Assembly (NCBI GenBank): GCA_020543525.1
Contig: JAHYIO010000028.1
Coordinates: 558,001-622,000 of the forward strand
Source: Coriolopsis trogii
Lineage: Eukaryota; Basidiomycota; Agaricomycetes; Polyporales; Polyporaceae
DNA: 64,000 nucleotides
Reading direction: 5' to 3'
Shown: piece by piece, positions 44,936 to 56,734 of the stretch
How the letters are laid out: each line of letters opens with the position of its first letter
Position numbering within the stretch: the stretch's first letter is position 1
Notes under the pieces: generated by a model
Told to the model about the DNA's origin: nothing
The model's input: only the letters and a program-made list of their open reading frames with translations
Database searches by the model: none
Made by a program: the position numbers and the translations under genes

Positions 44936-47678
44936 ATGTGTTGAGGGGCTTTTCAGGACATGAGGTATGTGGGGGAAGGCGGTGCTTGTATATTATTACA
45001 TGTCGTGCGCGCAGCGGCTGGCTGCGCTGGTCTCGTTGTTGCTCGCTGGGACGGGACCTAGAAGTAAAATAGTCTTGTCGGGTATTCAACATAATCCGGC
45101 CCTCCCAGACGTTCAACATCTCTGGGTCGTCGCATCTGTATTAGTAGATTCCACTCTATCATCACATTGTACTTCCTTGTATCTTGCTGCAAGATACGCG
45201 ACCCCTCAAGACTAGCATGTATATGTTATGCCGAGGTAAGCTATTGTTCTGCCGCCTGCGCACTTCATTCTTCCTGGCTTACATGGTGTTCTGCAGCGCT
45301 TATGGCCGGACTCGGAAAGTCCCGGCCCATGCTGTTTGAACCACTCGAGCGGTCGGACAAGCCCCACGGGACGCTTGGATCTTGACAGAGTCCGCGACAT
45401 TACCTGTGTACACATGCGGTCGCCAGTGGCACCGGCACTAACTTCAGATGTTAGTGCTTTGGACTTCTCGGGGTCGTTGACGGACAGGCTGACAGCTTAC
45501 AATTATTGTCCATCGTTGGCATGTCCCGTTACTCGGTGAGCTGGTAGTAGCTCGACTTCGCGGATATCTTCACTGACACGTCATGTTGTTCTCTTTACTC
45601 AAGACGTTGTTTTCTAACACAATAACCTAGGACGGAGGCTGAGACCATGCCGCGCCGCGACTCATCAGGTTCACGGTACATCATGATTGCTCATTCCAAC
45701 AAGTTGTACATGGACCTCAGCTTCCTTTAGCGACGTCACGATTACAATGCCGGCATGACAACAGGACGGACAATGACATGGCATTGGCATCGGCTGGCTA
45801 TGGACGGCTGACTGGATGGAGCGGCCTGACAGACACCACAAGCACAAGTGCTTGGCCGAGCTGCTTGAGCCCACTGTAGCGGCCAAAGCGGGGCCGCGAG
45901 AGGGTATATATACCCCCCTCCTCGTCCTCCAAGTCCCCATCAGCACTCACTCTCCTCTCTCCACACAGTTTTGGGGCTCTCTCGCCAATCTCATAGTAGT
46001 CCAGCATGGGCACTCTTCTCGAGCTCTTAGAGCTCCGGGCTGCGGCCCATCCCTCCCTACTCACAGATAAACTTCTCAACTCATCCCTCGGCCTCGAGAG
46101 GTCATGGGGACGTGCGTCGGAACCGGTGCGACGGTGTACGCGCCGCTTTCATCGGCCCACCGCGTAGTGCGGCTTTCATAGCCTGGTACGTCTACCTGCT
46201 CGTCCGTGTGTACTTATCCCACCGTGCGCTGACCTGAAGGCGTTTGCTATGCAGTGGCGGGGGGGATAAGGGCTCCTCCTCCCCATGCAGATGTGACGTC
46301 TCGGAGATGCGGAGTTGCACTCCAATACCGGCCGCTTACATCCTCTCCATCTGACATGCCTCGCATAGGCGAGGGGTGAACGGTCAAGGTCCGGGAAACC
46401 TGCAGTACACAGCCCGGTGAGTAGTCATCCGCGTTCTGGAATTCCACTCGGATGCTGACGTCTTTCTAGGCCTCCAAGGACGTCCCGCATGGCGGCGGTC
46501 GGCTCCCACGCATAGTAGTATGTCCCTGAGGCGCCTGCCTGCAGAGCATCGCTGACCCAGACATACTTTTTGATATCAGTGACGCGGATATAGCGATGGC
46601 TAAACGGGGAGCAACCTCGGGCAGCGTACTCTGGTGCGTTCGCCGTTCGCTCGTGCGCACATTTGACTGACTGCGTTGAAGGTGACTCCTGGCGTCGAAG
46701 ACCGTACACAAGGCTGGGCCGTTGTGCCACCCAGGGTCTTGGGCTCGTATCCTGGTGCGAAGTTCGCCGTTCATTCGCGCCCACGTTCACACTGATTGAC
46801 CTGTGATCGTGACTGTAGTGGCACGGGTACTACGCAGAGGCGAATTTATATTAAAAAACACTCGCTATCCGTCCACCGTTGAGGACCTGGCGTTGAGTGC
46901 GTTAACCAACAATCGCATAAACGAAGCCATATTCCAGGCATCGGTGGATCCTCAGCCAGTACACGTTGCCCTGGTGGAGGTACGCGAAACGGAGATGGTC
47001 CTTCCCGGTGACAGAATCAGGGATCTGATCATACCCCTCCTCCCGTTTCCGCATCTTGGACAACCACTGGCAGGTCCGCGGAACTACCCGATGTGCCCAC
47101 CTTAGTCAAACACAACAAATGTTCTAAGCATGTATTTTAGTAGCTATAAAATTGCTGCACTGCTTGTTGTTTGATAGCGTTGACCGAATATGTCTGGGAG
47201 TACTCCTCTGTATCATTGATACATAGGTGAGTATTGACATGCATACTCAAGCGACAATAGCTCTTGCCACGACAGGCAACGGCGTATGCCACCCCCCAGA
47301 ACAGACCGGGAATATTGCCGGAATTGGTAGCCTAGCGTCCGGTCCAGAATAGTTTGCGAGATGATGCCGCAATCTTTGTCAGGCCGATAAGCACTGAAAC
47401 TTATGGGCTTTTCGCAAATTATGAGTTCAAACCTTTTTTTATCTGGGGCTCCGGTGATGTTACCACAGTATTCTGGCCCGGAACAGGAGACCAATATCGG
47501 CAATTTCCCCGGCCTGTTCGAAAGGGCGGCTTTGGCCATTGCCCGTCGTATGTAGGACGGGCATGGGCTAGATTACCACACACACAAGTGCAAAAACTTC
47601 CCTCACAACTACCGTGACCGTACGCCATGACAGTGCTAGGCTCTGACACGGTAAAACCAAAAGCATATAACAATAGAT
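44936..47678. other. Intergenic, 2.7 kb, with coding-like minus-strand pieces
   Basis: No complete gene is assembled. At 45905-45912 TATATATA is followed by a pyrimidine-rich leader and an ATG at 46006 opening 54 codons (MGTLLELLELRAAAHPSLLT). On the minus strand, about 46450-46620 reads RYIRVTDIKKYVWVSDALQ and TYYYAWEPTAAMRDVLGG; 46389-46444 reads IRVEFQNADDYSPGCVLQ; and 46905-47060 reads YDQIPDSVTGKDHLRFAYL with YWLRIHRC. These have the amino-acid use of real exons, but no family is recognised and frames are broken between them. Confidence 0.35.
45905..45912 (+). promoter_or_regulatory. TATA box with pyrimidine-rich leader
   Basis: TATATATA about 95 bases before an ATG at 46006, with CT-rich sequence between. 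It looks like a working fungal promoter, although the open frame that follows is short. Confidence 0.4.
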
Positions 47679-47770
47679 CTGCCCCGGTGAGGCTCGAACT
47701 CACGACCTTCCGATTGCCCAAGTCCAAATCCTTAACAGTCGGACGCTGTAACCAACTCAGCCACGGGGCA
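47679..47770 (-). tRNA. tRNA-Asn (GTT) with an 18-nt intron
   Basis: The minus strand folds as a full cloverleaf. The acceptor stem is TGCCCCG paired with CGGGGCA; the D arm begins GCTGAGTTGGTTACAGC; the anticodon stem is TCCGA/TCGGA with loop CTGTTAA (anticodon GTT); the T arm is GTGAG-TTCGAGC-CTCAC. An 18-nt intron lies at the canonical place, one base 3' of the anticodon. The A box (TGGCTGAGTTGG) and B box (GTTCGAGCC) promoters are internal. The first pair is U1-A72. The mature tRNA would be 74 nt before CCA addition, with discriminator G. Confidence 0.93.
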
Positions 47771-47913
47771 CCTGCATAGTTCCTTCTAAGAGAATACATA
47801 AATTGTTTGGGGATCTCGGGAGGCACCGGGACACGTGCAAGTTCTGCCTGATGGTCGGGCGAGTGAGCGGAGAGTGTTCCTCTCAACCTCTCGTTCGCCC
47901 GGTCGCGTTCAGC

Positions 47914-48422
47914 ATGCAGCCTACACTCATTCGCCGACAACTCGGTGGCCTTGTCCCCCCCAAAATTGCCACTCCCTCCGCCCTGGTGAGTATTGGAAGT
48001 CACACTCGGTCGTGCCAGCGGTCTCGCTCACGGTCGTGTCCTGGCAGTCGTCTGGGTCTGGCGGTGGACTTGGCCCTCTCGTAAACTTCTACTCGAAGCT
48101 GCCCAAGGGTCCTGCGGCCACGACGGCGTCGGGCGGCATCAAGGGCAGGTTCTTCAACGGCAAGAACGCTTCGGCGGCTCCCCTGCTGTTCACGATCTTG
48201 GGCATCTTTGGCCTTGGGTACACGATTGACTACCAGAGTGCGTAATCAGTCTTGTTGGGGCAAAATGTGTGCATGGCTAATGAGCTGTTGCGTGTATGTT
48301 CGGTGTGGTCGGTGTGGGTGTGTTCAGTGCACCTCAGTGAGTTGGCTTCGCCTATGGAAATGTGTTTCGTGTTGCTGACTACCGTTGTTACTGCAGAGCA
48401 CCACAAGAACCACGCTCACTAA
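47914..48422 (+). CDS. ATP17: Mitochondrial F1Fo ATP synthase subunit f, 98 aa
   Basis: A small membrane subunit of the ATP synthase Fo sector in the inner mitochondrial membrane. Exons 47914-47985, 48048-48237, 48328-48336 and 48397-48422. The N-terminus MQPTLIRRQLGGLVPPKIAT resembles a mitochondrial leader with the conserved VPPKIATP. Then come GPLVNFYSKLPKGP, GRFFNGKNASAAP, the single membrane helix LLFTILGIFGLGYTIDY, and the family-typical end QMHLKHHKNHAH. The 9-nt exon 3 (TGCACCTCA) has a proper acceptor and a GTGAGT donor and supplies Met-His-Leu. Skipping it would still keep frame but lose these residues. Confidence 0.9.
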
Positions 48423-49812
48423 ATGCAGCGACCTTGTTTGCGGTGGCAGGCGGTAGACATAGACGAGGAAGTGTTGTATGCAGCGAAAGACACGCAATCA
48501 ATCCACTGCCTCTTATGATCAGCCACGAAGACCCACTATGCATTAGGTGCATACACGCCTGCATTTTGTTACACTGTGAGTAGTTGTGATGTCGGGTTTT
48601 CAACTAGGGAGTGGGTGTGCAAGGTGACATAGGTCAGGAAGGAGGTCAGAAGCAAGCTCCCAGTTGAGAGTGACCCCCCTGTTCGTCAGCACATTCCGGA
48701 TGTTCACAACGTGGGATCGTCGCATACATGCCGTTGGAGAATGCCCGGAGTAAGTCTATTTCCGCATGCGCAGGTGAGGACATTGTTTCCGTCCTTCCTG
48801 AGTCTGTCCAACTAGCGGGTGTAGGCGGTGAGGCGTGCGTACCGTGCCTACCTCACAGTGCAGTGCATTACACGGACATATCCCCGATACCTTTGCATCA
48901 TGGACTGCCTTGAATAACACACAAACGCGGCGGCTACGCTAATACACCACAACTTCGAAGGATCTTTGTGCTATATATAACGGATCCCGCACAATGCATC
49001 TCGGTCTGGCAGGACGGGTGTCGTAACAGTTATTGTATGCTGGTTTTCCTTGCGCACAAACTGCGCCTGGCCTTGTTTTCACCTCCATCATGACATGAAT
49101 ATCGACCGCAGCAAGATCACCGAGCAGACCAGGATGTCGGTGCTCACTCGATCAAATGGTAGAGTCAACCGCTCTGATTTGGGGCCCCGCAGCAGCTCTA
49201 CGGTATGTAGTAGAGTCCAGTAGAGAATAAGGTGCGTCACTGAGGCTCCGCCTACATCACAGATGCTAACTCTGGGGTTCGGTACCACACCACAAATAGC
49301 AATCATCATCGTCAGGGAGCAAGGACATCTCTGCGCGCGCAGGTATAGCTCGGATATACGCCAGCACAGAACGGGAGAACGCAAGCGGGCTTCGCGCGCC
49401 TTCTGGGCTCCACCTGCTCCATCGGCGATGCTCCTGCTCGACAACGGGGTTCGACAATCGCGGCAACGCCCCCTTTGTCCGACTGCTTCATCGTTGCGAA
49501 GGCGTGATTGTTCAAACCTTTCTGTGCACCCTTGATCCCACCCAATGGAGCACCGCGTATGGCAGGGTGTATATAAACCGCCGCACCGTCGCCCAACTTC
49601 TTCAGAACAACGTCCTTGTTCACAAGTCTCAGAGCCCGGTGCTCCTACCCCCATTCTCATTCACCCTCATCCGTTTCACGTCTCGTCTGCGCCTTTTCAT
49701 CCGTCAGCTATCGACATCCTCCATTCGTTGTTCGTCCACACCGTCGACCGCTTTTCTTACTCCAACCCTCGAGCATCCTTGCCTTTCGTCCATCGCAACC
49801 GCTTCAGTCAAG
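48423..49812. other. Intergenic and promoter of the CBM19-like gene
   Basis: No gene is seen. TATATATAA at 48972-48980 is followed by only a short frame. TATATAAA at 49570-49577 lies about 240 bases before the CBM19-like start, and the DNA between is pyrimidine-rich, so it probably drives that gene. Confidence 0.45.
49570..49577 (+). promoter_or_regulatory. TATA box of the CBM19-like gene
   Basis: TATATAAA upstream of a CT-rich leader that leads to the ATG at 49813. Confidence 0.55.
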
Positions 49813-51002
49813 ATGGTTTCCGCCAAGCTTTCGACTCTCGTCTTCCTGTCCCTTGCGGCGATCTCGTATGCTGCGCCCGCAGACTTTCAGAAGCAGAACG
49901 CCCTTGATGCGCAGAAGCAGAACGCCAAGTTCGCGACGCTCACCGCATCCGACTCGTGCAACGGTGCGTCTTCTTCCCCTCTCCCCGGGCGATGTGAACC
50001 TGTCCGCTGATCCTGAGATCCTACCCTAATTGAACAGACGGCGAGCAGGCATGCGTCGAGGGCAAGTTCGCGCAGTGCGTGTCGGGCAAGTTCCAGACGA
50101 CGGAGTGCTCGGGAGGCACGACTTGTCTTGCCCTGCCCCTCGTCAACAAGGCGGGCACGAGCATCACCTGCGACACCGAGGAGGATGCCGCTGCGCGCAT
50201 GAAGGCCGCTGGTGTCGAGGGCGGCGTTGACGGCAAGGGGTCGTCGTCCGGCTCTTCCGGCTCATCCGAGTCTTCTGGCTCGAGCGCAGCAGCGAGCGCA
50301 ACCGAGTCTGCAGGCAGCGTCGAGACGTCTGCCGCTGCGACCGCGTCCGCAACCGCCACCGACAGCGTCGGCACCGCCGAGGCTAGCGCTACCGCATCGG
50401 CCACGGGCTCTATCGACGTCTCGGCCACCGCCTCTGCGACGGAGAGCGTGAGCTCTGCGGAGGTGTCCGCGACTGCGACCGGGATTGACACCTCTGCTGC
50501 GGCCAGTGCCACCGACTCTGAGTCGCAGGCGACGGCCACCGTTACCGTCACCGTCACCGCGACGGTCACCGAGGGGGCATCGTCCGCGGCCGCGTCCGCG
50601 ACGGACAGCGTTGGGGTCACTGAGTCCGTCACCGACAGTGCGGGGGCTACCGCTTCGCTCACGGAGTCGCTGTCGATCGCGACGGCGTCGGCGTCGGGCA
50701 CCGTGTTCTTGACGGACTCTGTTGCAGCTTCTGCGACGGAGTCTGCTGGTGCGTCGGCGACGGGGACTTCCGTTGAGGCGTCTGCCACGGAGTCTGTTGA
50801 CGCGACTGCCACGGAGTCTGCGGGCGCGTCCGCGACTGAGTCTGCTGGCTCCGCATCTGCGACCGACATCCTGAGCGCGACCGAGTCCGCTGGCGCGGCC
50901 GAGTCATCGATCGTAGTGTCCCTCCTCCCTTCCGCGACTGAGAAGGCCAGCAAGAGCAAGTTCGTTCGCCGCGGTCGGTTCGATTTGAACCGCCTCGACT
51001 GA
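49813..51002 (+). CDS. Secreted CBM19-like protein with Ser/Thr/Ala tail, 371 aa
   Basis: A secreted protein, probably binding chitin at the cell wall. Exons 49813-49963 and 50038-51002. The signal peptide MVSAKLSTLVFLSLAAISYA is followed by a short Gln/Asn/Lys-rich propeptide-like stretch. Residues about 48-110 hold the domain: SCNDGEQACVEGKFAQCVSG, FQTTECSGGTTCLALPL, GTSITCDTEEDAAARM; the six Cys and G/C spacing fit carbohydrate-binding module family 19. The remaining 240 residues are a low-complexity SATESAGAS-like tail, likely heavily O-glycosylated, with a TVTVTVTATVTE core. The C-terminus is basic (SKFVRRGRFDLNRLD) and has no GPI-type hydrophobic end. No catalytic domain is attached. 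Confidence 0.88.
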
Positions 51003-52105
51003 GCGGCTATGGGTTCCCTCACTCATCTCCCTGCACGTAGCATCCTCTGCACCATAGCCGGCCACGTATACATGTTTCGAGGAGCGAGTGGGCTTGCGCT
51101 GCGGACGTTCAGACGTACTATTATCTATACGCTCCGAAGTGCTCTGGAGCGCGTGTGCTTGTCTAGTTTATTACGTCTTGTAGCATAGTCTCTCGTATGA
51201 AAACGCAGACCAGAACGCGTTGGGCGCGTGGTGATCAACTGCGGTGTGCGAGTACTTACCGCGGCCACCCGCCAAAGTGACTGTCGAGCCCTGCACAGTA
51301 TTGGGTACTAATCGGCTGGTGAGTTGTGACCAAATACTTTGTTCATTCATGTGCCATCCACTTTGCTGGGTTTGTTCACGAACAGGTAATTTCTGGGTCG
51401 TATGGAGGCGTGATGTTCATTGGAATGCACCGCGTCACGTAGAGAGCGTACTTTCGCAGTGGTTCTGAACTGAACCGCGGAATGGTAGTACTCAGGTGGT
51501 ACCCTTCGAGTAGTCATAATCCCTCTGAGTCCGAGTTCGGGAGTGCCCCGCCGACCCATCCGAGCTGGGGACAGCGTTCCGGATTAGGCAGGGGTAAGTA
51601 GTCAGGACGAGCGGTCCGGAGAGATCGTGAGCGACAGGGGGTCAGTCAGCCTGTACTTGACCCTATGTAGCGAGTCCATTAGCAGCGAGTGATCCCCACC
51701 TCCCGTGGCCACCCCCCGGAGACAATCATAATTGCTGAATGGCGAGTACTGAGTCTGGGCGGCTGGGAGAGGTTATGCAGCGTGGGAAAGAGAGAGAAGA
51801 TGGGATGAGTGTGGGAACGGCGAAGATGGGTTCAGGAGGGACAATCGTGCCTGAGCTTGAGGCTGAAGTATTCCATCCCTCCCCCGACGCCCGTTCCCCA
51901 ACGTCCACCTCCGCCCGCCATCTCACCCCACTCGCCCCCACGACGCCCGAACCGAGTCGGCCAACACCTACGCTTTCTGCCAGCTCCGTTCCGTTGTGCC
52001 AGTTCTGCTTCCCTTCCCTTCTCCGCCTCGCGCTGGGCGCTGCGCATTACTTTCCTATATCTACATACCCCAGGCTCTGGAGGCCTTCCCCCACTCCCCA
52101 CCACG
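51003..52105. other. Intergenic, upstream of the deubiquitinase
   Basis: No gene is assembled. The last 250 bases before the deubiquitinase ATG are C/T-rich on the plus strand and stay open in its frame (from 51809). An earlier start or an upstream exon is therefore possible, but there is no conserved sequence to support one. Confidence 0.45.
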
Positions 52106-55100
52106 ATGATCAGAACCAAGCCAAAGCAGACACCACAAGAGATCTATTGGGAGAAGAAGCGACGCGAGGAAGAGGAGAGGGACGCGAACCTCCCGCCAGG
52201 TCTCATCAACCATGGCAACACCTGCTTCATGAATTCCACACTACAAGGGGTACGTCTGCCACCACTTCTCAGCCTCCGAACACCCCATCCTGATGTGACG
52301 CGCATTCAGTTGATTGCGACGCGCCCGCTACACGATCTCGTCTACTTCCAGTCATTACCGCCCGCGCTGCAACCCAGCCAGGGCCCCTCCATCCTCGCCC
52401 GCAGATCGCCGCAACTCACCAACGGTCATGGCCTCGGTGGCCCCAACGAGATCGAGTGGACGGAGGGTATGCCACTCGGTGACGTCTTCACGACCATCAT
52501 GCGCAAGGCTTGGGACATCCAGGACGCGCGCAGGCGGGAGAGCATGAGCCCAAAGTGAGTACTTGTCCGCCTGCTGAGATCCTCCCCTGCTGCCCAGCGC
52601 AATGTCTGTCCATCTGTCATCCAGTGCGCTGTATGCTGACTTGCTTGGGCACAGAGAGCTCCTCAGCACGATTGGCCGAAAGTACGACCAATACCTCGAT
52701 TTCCGGCAACAGGATGCGCACGAGTTCCTCCGGCATATGCTGGACGCGATGCGCATGGAGGAGGCGGACGTGAGTTGGCGTCCGTTGCTGCGCACGATTG
52801 TGGCCTCGCGAACTGACTCCCTCTATGCCTTCCCTTAGATTATCAAGAAACGTCAACCCCCTCCTCCGCCAAAGACCAAACGACGCCGAGCCCACCGAGA
52901 TGCCGAGCAAGGGGCCGTGTCTCCGGAATTGCACTCCCACCCTCTTCCTCCGCTGCCCGACACGCCTTCCCTTCCCTCCGGCTCTTCTCAAACGGATCTC
53001 GGCAACGCGCGGCCTCCACAACAACCGAAGGAAGAGGATAAGCTCCAGTCATTCGTGGACATGCTTTTCGGCGGTCAGCTCGCAAGTATCCTCGTATGCG
53101 AGAAGTGCAAGAAGGTCTCGGTGACGTACGAGGACTTCAACGATCTCAGCCTCAGCATAAAACCGGAGGACTACGTTAAGGGTCGGAAACGCGACCGCAT
53201 CAAAAAGATTGCGCGCAAACTGCGCATACGCCCACCAGCTGCGACTGCTGTCCAAGACAGCAATAGCAGCACCGGCAGTGGGGGGCGCTCGAAGGGCATG
53301 TTCAACGGGATGCAACGTGCGTCTTCTGTACCTGCCAGCCCGGTACGGAGAAGCACCGAGGTCGCACCACACGAAGAAGAACCGCCCACTAGTGTGGACC
53401 CGAGACGACGTAGTTTCGACCATCCCGGCGATCAGGAAGAAGCGAGGGACGTCGTGAAGGACATGGTGGGCGGCTCGGGCAGCTCACCTGGATTGGGAGG
53501 CTCAGCGATCGCAGAGGACGACGAGGCGGAAGAGGTCCGCGGGGCGGAGGTGGAGAAGCCGGACGATTGGACGAAGGTGGAGGCGGAGGTCGCACCAGGT
53601 GAAGAGAAGGCGAAGGAAAAGGGCTCCAAGGACAAGGAGAGGGATAGCGACGCGTGGGGTAAGCTCGCACGGCGCATCAGCGTATCCATGAAGCTTGGCA
53701 AGTCGGACAAGGACAAGGACTCGCGACCTTCAAGCCGAGCCAGCGATCGCGGTCGCAAGCCCGAGATCAAGGACGCTATCCGTGTCATGCGCGGCGGTGA
53801 GCCACGATCTCCCCGGACGACATCTCTTGCTCGCGATGCGACAGTCCATGAGACACCTTCCGACGCCGGAGAAGTGTCCGATGCAGCGTCACCTGTGCCG
53901 GCTTCCCCGCGAGTCTCGTCGTCCTTGACGCAGGCGAGCCGGCCTTCGAGCACGAGGCGCTCGTCTGGCAACCCGTTCAGGATCCCGGCGAAGTCGCCTG
54001 CTGCGCCCAAGATGTCGGAGGAGGAGATGGCGTACTTGCGACGCGTCCTGGCGGACGTCCACCCCGTCACCGGTAATCCGCTCTCTATCCTCTCCCATGC
54101 TTTTACTGGAGGCGCAGGTCCGTCGGGGAACACGGCTGCACTGGCCACGCATGCACTGTGGGCCAAGCTCGGACACCTGCCTGGGATCGAGGAGTGCCTG
54201 CGCATGTTCACTGCGGTGGAGATCCTCGATGGGGAGAACATGGTCGGATGTCACCGCTGTTGGAAGATCTCGAACGGGACGTACAAGCCCCGGACTCGCG
54301 AAAACGGGGACGTCCAGGACGACTCGGATACCGACAGCGACAGCGAGGCTGAAGATCAGTCGAGCGGTTCGTCTAGTTCATCCGAGCAGAGTGCGGCCAG
54401 GCCGCCCAAGGCTAACGCCCCACCCCCAAATCTCAGCGAGACGGAAGACGGCGCGATATCTTCCCCGGACCTGAGCAGTGGTCGAGTGTCCCCTGCCTCG
54501 GCGTCGGTCGTGTCAACGGCGGCGTCTGTATCATCTGCCCCGACAAGCGTTACAGTGCCGTCTTCGGCATCGCCGATGCCAGCTGTATTACACGGCCGGA
54601 AGGACAGCGTTATGGCCCCTCTGCATTCTGGCACGTACAACAGCCTTCCGATCCCTCAGATCTCGACCACCGAAGTCGATAGCACGGATATGGTTCCCCG
54701 CTCGCCAGTGTCTCAGGAGGCGATGAATCAGACGTGGTCCTCGACGCACGGCGTCATCGGCATGTCGCTTTCGGACGATGCGTTGCTAACGCCTCGGGCT
54801 CGGCGGCGCGGGAAGTCGAAGAACACGAAGGTGGACGGCGCGGAAGACAGCAGCGCGAGCTCGGACGAGGACTCTGACGACTCAGCGAGCGACACATCGG
54901 CGCCGACGTCCGTGTCGTCGCACGGGTCGGCGTCGCCCTCTGTCTCGCCCCGGTCATCGGTCGAGAGACTGTCGGACCACCAGCTGCCGTCCCCGCTGGC
55001 CTCGCCGAAGCTCGGGTCCGGGTCGGAAAAGGCGGCTGCGAACCGAATCCAGGACAAGAAGGTGCCGCGGTCAAAGCAGGTCATTCCAAGGAGGATGTAC

Positions 55101-55678
55101 AAGCGGTACCTGATTAGCACGCCGCCGCCGATACTCGTGATCCACCTGAAGCGGTTCCAGCAGACGTCGAAGGCGCATACCGTGTCGTTGTCGGGCGGGT
55201 TCAAGAAGCTGGACGAGTTCGTGGCGTTCCCGGAGTACCTTGATCTCGCGCCGTTCCTTGCGCCGAAAAGGGAGGAGGGGGAGAAGGAGAGGAAGGAGAA
55301 GGAGAAGGAGCGGTGCATGTACCGGTTGTATGCGGTGGTGGTGCATATCGGGAATATGGTGCGTGAGGCTGGAATATGCTTTCTGATGGGACTGAAACTG
55401 ACGTTGCTCGCACGGTGTAGCTTGGAGGCCACTATGTTGCGTACACGGCGTTGCCCTCTAGTACGTCCACCTCGCTGGCCGCGACGCCTTCGCTGGAGTC
55501 GGAGAAGAGCGTTTCTTCTTCGACCGCGCCATCCTCGCACGACTCTCGGACTAGCCAGTCGTCGGATGGCCAGAAGCACAGACAGTGGGCGTACATCAGT
55601 GACACTGTCGTGCGGCTTACTACGCTCGAGGAAGTCCTCAAGGCCAAGGCGTACATCTGCATGTACGAGCGCGTATGA
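52106..55678 (+). CDS. Ubiquitin carboxyl-terminal hydrolase (USP family), 1093 aa
   Basis: A cysteine protease that removes ubiquitin. Exons 52106-52249, 52310-52554, 52655-52769, 52839-55358 and 55421-55678. The Cys box PPGLINHGNTCFMNSTLQG places the catalytic Cys at residue 40. LDFRQQDAHEFLRHMLDAM is the QQDAHE box. The His box LGGHYVAYTAL places the catalytic His at 1012, followed by WAYISDTVVR. Cys pairs VCEKCKK and GCHRCWK look like the zinc ribbon of the USP fingers. About 500 residues between them are Ser/Asp/Glu/Pro-rich and probably disordered, making the protein longer than the typical catalytic core. The arrangement resembles the USP16/USP45 group, without its N-terminal zinc finger. 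Confidence 0.93.
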
Positions 55679-56315
55679 AGCTCTGCCAATGTTTGACCTT
55701 TTCCCCTCTGGTATGGTCTTCGTCCATCTCAACTTCGTTCTTCGGGCTTCTCTGCTTTCCTCACATCACCACCACGTTTGCCCTCATATATGTGCGCTTG
55801 CATACACAGACGATCCTCCAACCACATTCTCACAGCATACCACCGTGCAGGACGATCTCCCCCTCATCGCGCAACCCATACTCTACCAGCAATGTATAGT
55901 ATACCTAACTTATCAATCCGTCCTGTTTCCCGTCCCCCCACACGCACGCACATCTGTTAGAGGTATCTGTACGCTGATCGTTTGTACAACGTAGCATAAT
56001 CATCGCTCGACGGCTATTGAAGGCTGTTTCACCTCAGCTTTGGCTCTTTGTTCCAGTCCGACCTTTGCGGTGTCCACTTGGTTTGGGCGGGCTGTCGGCC
56101 CCGTGGCTGGTTCGGCAGAGCTGACTCGGCGTGTGAACCTTATCCTGCCAGGCGTTGAAGAATGGGGTCCGTGCAACGCTTGCGGCATCCGGCGATCTTT
56201 CACTGAACTTTGTCGTTGCAGGTACGTGTCCTGCACCTCCACGCCGATCGCACTTGAATGCGAGGACTGACGCTTTTGCCGCTATCAATCCAGATCGGAA
56301 CACACAGACATAAAG
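55679..56315 (+). other. Deubiquitinase 3' region and spacer
   Basis: The trailer and spacer before the first PAH mini-gene. It is AT-richer than the genes. A frame at 56040-56270 contains GPCNACGIRRSF, reminiscent of the tail of a GATA zinc finger, but the rest of the finger is absent. Confidence 0.4.
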
Positions 56316-56734
56316 ATGGTTGCTCCTGCATTTGCCTCAGACCCTACGCGACCGCTCGACGTCAGCGACGCTTTGCGCTTCCTTGATATCGTCAAGGCCG
56401 AGTTCGCAGACACGCCCGAGGCGTATGACGCGTTCCTCACGCTCATGGTCCACTACAGGAACCAATCGTGAGTCGATATCGTGCCCCTCCTCAAAGCACT
56501 TACTGAGCCCCGGATACCGGCGTGCTTGTGGCTGGCTGTGTCGTGGGTCGTGACGACCTCGCGGTGACATGAAGGCTCACGATGGAAGGGGTCATGAGCC
56601 GCGTGTTGACGCTGTTCGCGGGCCGGCCGATGCTCATCATGGGCTTCGCTATCTTCTTACCTCCCGGGTATGGCTTCGAGATCGCGGAGGACGGGAGTGC
56701 GGTCGCGAGGATCCCGCCGTCCGCTCGCCTGTAG
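56316..56734 (+). CDS. Single-PAH mini-protein 1, 103 aa
   Basis: A free-standing paired amphipathic helix (PAH) domain like those of Sin3. Exons 56316-56467 and 56575-56734, joined in phase 2. Helices 1 and 2: LDVSDALRFLDIVKAEFADT, then PEAYDAFLTLMVHYRNQ. Helices 3 and 4: LTMEGVMSRVLTLFAGRPML, IMGFAIFLPPGYGFEI. The spacing from the split residue to the FLPPGY element is 29 residues, the same as in PAH1 of the Sin3 gene in this window, and the intron is at the same residue and phase. It has only about 15 extra residues at each end and no HDAC-interaction domain. It could bind repressors that normally dock on Sin3 and so act as a competitor; that is inference. Nuclear entry could be passive at this size. 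Confidence 0.8.

Noticed and set aside
56040..56270. Partial GATA-type zinc-finger wording (CNACGIRRSF)
   Set aside because: Only the tail of a finger is present, without the first Cys pair or a supporting exon structure.
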